NCBI GenBank assembly: GCA_017616735.1
Contig: JAFZXP010000031.1
Location: forward strand, 1-53,640
Direction: 5' to 3'
Source of the DNA: Bacteroidales bacterium
GTDB taxonomy: Bacteria; Bacteroidota; Bacteroidia; Bacteroidales; F082
DNA length: 53,640 bases
Positions 51,554-53,640 of the stretch are shown piece by piece (the stretch's first letter is position 1; the number at the start of each line of letters is the position of its first letter). Both the position numbers and the translations under genes were made by a program. The notes under the pieces were generated by a model. That model was not told where the DNA came from. It did no database searches and saw nothing but the letters and a program-made list of their open reading frames with translations.

Positions 51554-51663
51554 CTTCTCTCATCCGGACTGTCACCGTCGGTTTCGGAATTTCACCGAAT
51601 CAGTTCCCCTGGGGGAAGTCGCGGACTGTCACCGCCGGAAAGGAATTTCACCTTGCCCTGAAG
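51554..51663 (-). promoter_or_regulatory. FMN riboswitch (RFN element)
   Basis: The minus strand reads CTTCAGGGCAAGGTGAAATT, then CCGGCGGTGACAGTCCGCGA, then GATTCGGTGAAATTCCGAAA, CCGACGGTGACAGTCCGGAT and GAGAAG. These are the conserved blocks of the RFN aptamer, including both GGTGAAATTCC and GACAGTCC-type repeats. Bound FMN should favour the terminator at 51494 and switch off ribD, ribE and ribBA. Confidence 0.96.
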
Positions 51664-51673
51664 TTTTACGCTG

Positions 51674-51681
51674 CAAAGATA
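51674..51681 (-). promoter_or_regulatory. Putative -7 box of the rib operon
   Basis: CAAAGATA reads TATCTTTG on the minus strand, about ten bases before the aptamer. It lies 20 bases past the aroC stop codon. Confidence 0.6.
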
Positions 51682-51701
51682 CACATATTTTCAGTTGTGT
51701 A

Positions 51702-52721
51702 TCATATTTTGTTGCATTTTTTTAACAAAACGAAGTCGAGGGTGACCATCGCGGCCAAAGCCTCCACCATCGGGATCACCCGCGGCACCACGCAGACGTC
51801 GTGACGGCCTTGAATCTCCAAAGTAACGGCATTTCCGTGAATATCAACGGTTTGCTGCGGCATCATCACCGACGGAATCGGCTTGAAAGCAACTCTGAAC
51901 ACAATATCCTCGCCATTTGTAATGCCACCTTGAACGCCGCCCGAGTGATTGGTTTTGGTGCGGATTCGCTCGCCGTCAAAGGTGAATTCATCGTTACATT
52001 CGCTGCCTCGCATACGGGCGGCGTTGAATCCTTCGCCTATTTCAAAACCCTTGGCCGCATTGATACTCATCATGGCGTGAGCCAATGTCGCGTGAAATTT
52101 CATAAAAGCAGGCTCTCCCAGGCCCACAGGGACATTGTTGATGGTTGCTTGGACAACTGCACCCACCGTGTCTTTTTCCTCTCTAAAACGGCTTAAAATG
52201 CGCTCAATTTCTTCGGCCGAGAATCCTTGGCTGCACTGCTCGCCTATTTGCACCACATCAGAACGTACCGTTATGCCTTGCGTTGCGAGTATCTGCCTGG
52301 CTATAGCGCCTGCCACCACGCAAGGCAACAAAGTCCTGGCCGATGCTCTGCCGCCTCCGGCATAATCTCTGATTCCGTATTTTTCCTGATATGTGAAATC
52401 GGCGTGCGACGGACGGTAAACGTTTTTGATATTGTCGTAATCCGACGATTTGGCGTCACGGTTTCTGATTAGGAATGCTATCGGCTGGCCTGTGGTTTGG
52501 CCTTCGAACAGTCCCGACAGGAATTCCACCTCGTCAGGTTCTTTGCGAGCCGACACCGCTGCGCCAAAGCCGGGTTTTCTTTTGGCCAACTCGCTTTCTA
52601 TCAACGATTTATTCAGCAAAACGCCTGCTGGACAGCCGTCAATAACACCACCAATGGCGAGCCCGTGCGACTCGCCAAATGTGGTTAAACTGTATGCCGT
52701 TCCGAATGTATTGGAATTCAC
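51702..52721 (-). CDS. aroC: Chorismate synthase
   Basis: 339 residues from a GTG start. The N-terminus has the family signature (FGTAYSLTTFGESHGLAIGG), followed by DEVEFLSGLFEGQTTGQPIA, YRPSHADFTYQEKYG, YAGGGRASARTLLPCVVAGA and the FMN-region GVQGGITNGEDI. It makes chorismate from EPSP with reduced FMN as cofactor, which gives a loose link to the riboflavin genes next door. The GTG lies two bases after the stop of the DUF349 gene, so coupling is likely. The length is slightly below the usual 350-360. Confidence 0.96.
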   Translation of the reverse strand: MNSNTFGTAYSLTTFGESHGLAIGGVIDGCPAGVLLNKSLIESELAKRKPGFGAAVSARKEPDEVEFLSGLFEGQTTGQPIAFLIRNRDAKSSDYDNIKNVYRPSHADFTYQEKYGIRDYAGGGRASARTLLPCVVAGAIARQILATQGITVRSDVVQIGEQCSQGFSAEEIERILSRFREEKDTVGAVVQATINNVPVGLGEPAFMKFHATLAHAMMSINAAKGFEIGEGFNAARMRGSECNDEFTFDGERIRTKTNHSGGVQGGITNGEDIVFRVAFKPIPSVMMPQQTVDIHGNAVTLEIQGRHDVCVVPRVIPMVEALAAMVTLDFVLLKKCNKI

Positions 52722-52723
52722 TG

Positions 52724-53640
52724 CTATTCGTTCAAAATCTTAATCTTGGCCTCGAGAACCTTCACGTCGTTCTTGATCTTGGCGATTTTCTTCTCATATT
52801 CAGCCTTCAGAATCTCTGACTGCTTGCTTCTGGCGAAGAATCCGATGTTGTTTTCCAAAGTCACAATCTCGTCGCGCAACTTCTGAATCTTGTTCTGGAG
52901 GTTCATGCGTTCTCTTCTGACCTTGTCGCGTGAATCCGGATCTTCTTTCAGGCCAGAAACCATGCTACGATACTCGTTGGTTGTCAATTCGTTATCGTTG
53001 GCGCGCATCTTGTCGAACATACCGTCGATAAGGCTGCGATATTCGTTCTGGATAGCGTCTTTGACCTTCATCGGGACGTGGCCTATAGCCATCCATTCTC
53101 TCTGGAATCCGCGGATAGCCTCCATATTCTCGTTGCGGTCTTTCTTAAGCTCGTAAGCCTTGATGCGCTCGATGAGTTCCTGTTTTGCCTTGAGATTGGC
53201 GTCTTCCTCGCCTTTAATTCCAGAGAAATGCTCTGATTTCTTGCCGAAGAACGCGTCGCAGGCACTACGGAAACGTTTCCATATCTTGTCGGAATGACGT
53301 TTCGGCACTGGACCGATGGTTTTCCATTCTTCCTGCAGTTTCTTGATGCGGTCGGTGGTCTTCTTCCATTCAGTCGAATCGACGAGATTCTCAACCTCAA
53401 CGCAGATTTGCAACTTTTTATTGTAGTTTTCCATCTGTTGCATCTTGAGTTTGCTGAAGAATTCCTTCTTCGCCTCGAAGAATGTGTTCATCGCGCCTTT
53501 GAAGCGGTTCCAAATCTCATCGCTCTGTTTCTTCGCGACCGGACCGATTTCCTTCCACATCTTGAACAATTCATTGACGTCGTTCGACTTCTTCTGATAT
53601 GCGTTGATGCTGTTAACCGGTTCATTAACAATCTCTTCCA
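52724..53640 (-). CDS. DUF349 domain protein, C-terminal part (cut by window end)
   Basis: The frame is open to the right edge, so the N-terminus is missing. At least three DUF349 units are visible, each with a W-x-x-I/G-P/H-V-P core: EIGPVAKKQSDEIWNRFKGA, TIGPVPKRHSDKIWKRFRSA and AIGHVPMKVKDAIQNEYRSL. The whole is highly charged and helical, ending in a coiled coil that closes with EAKIKILNE. The family is common in Bacteroidota; its job is unknown. The stop is two bases before aroC, so both are probably on one transcript. Confidence 0.88.
   Translation of the reverse strand, partial: EEIVNEPVNSINAYQKKSNDVNELFKMWKEIGPVAKKQSDEIWNRFKGAMNTFFEAKKEFFSKLKMQQMENYNKKLQICVEVENLVDSTEWKKTTDRIKKLQEEWKTIGPVPKRHSDKIWKRFRSACDAFFGKKSEHFSGIKGEEDANLKAKQELIERIKAYELKKDRNENMEAIRGFQREWMAIGHVPMKVKDAIQNEYRSLIDGMFDKMRANDNELTTNEYRSMVSGLKEDPDSRDKVRRERMNLQNKIQKLRDEIVTLENNIGFFARSKQSEILKAEYEKKIAKIKNDVKVLEAKIKILNE

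Overview
The window looks like chromosomal DNA of a member of the Bacteroidota, most likely order Bacteroidales. The signs are type IX secretion (T9SS) C-terminal sorting domains on several very large secreted proteins, promoters of the Bacteroides type (TAnnTTTG -7 box, sometimes with a TTG -33 box), mostly weak or absent Shine-Dalgarno sequences, and families seen mainly in this phylum (DUF4199, DUF4831, DUF3127, ORF6N). No rRNA, tRNA, CRISPR array, insertion sequence or complete prophage was seen.

Left part (1-24.3 kb): the end of etfA, then a four-gene cluster for cell-surface proteins (two T9SS proteins, a putative lipoprotein and a beta-barrel). Next come the 4.5S signal recognition particle RNA gene, a DUF4199 membrane protein with a family 2 glycosyltransferase, a pair of 81-bp hairpin repeats, and housekeeping genes: gmhA-gmhB (heptose for LPS), a sodium/solute symporter, DUF4831, DUF3127, gyrA with a TPR protein, the clpC-cca-miaA-HAD operon, a YgjP-like metallopeptidase and a hotdog thioesterase.

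Middle part (24.3-46.3 kb): an accessory region. It holds two copies of a cassette made of a 1700-1950 residue T9SS surface protein followed at about 20 bp by an 87-residue protein with a signal peptide and a tripartite C-terminal anchor. Around them are a NUC1-type nuclease, an ORF6N/PLD-like protein, an MBL-fold hydrolase, two AlbA_2 (Schlafen-like) ATP-binding proteins, a stand-alone BECR-fold nuclease with a possible antisense RNA, and a Fic protein whose linker is encoded by seven 11-bp tandem repeats. Between them lie fragments of dead genes, some related to intact genes elsewhere in the window.

Right part (46.3-53.6 kb): nicotinate phosphoribosyltransferase, then on the minus strand ribH, ribBA, ribE and ribD behind an FMN riboswitch with a readable antiterminator/terminator switch, then aroC and a DUF349 protein cut by the window end.

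Two families of short palindromic repeats are scattered through the window. One has ends TGTAGAGACG...CGTCTCTACA and includes a copy in frame inside ribD. The other has ends AAACTATGC...GCATAGTTT. All functions are inferred from sequence patterns alone; no database search was run.
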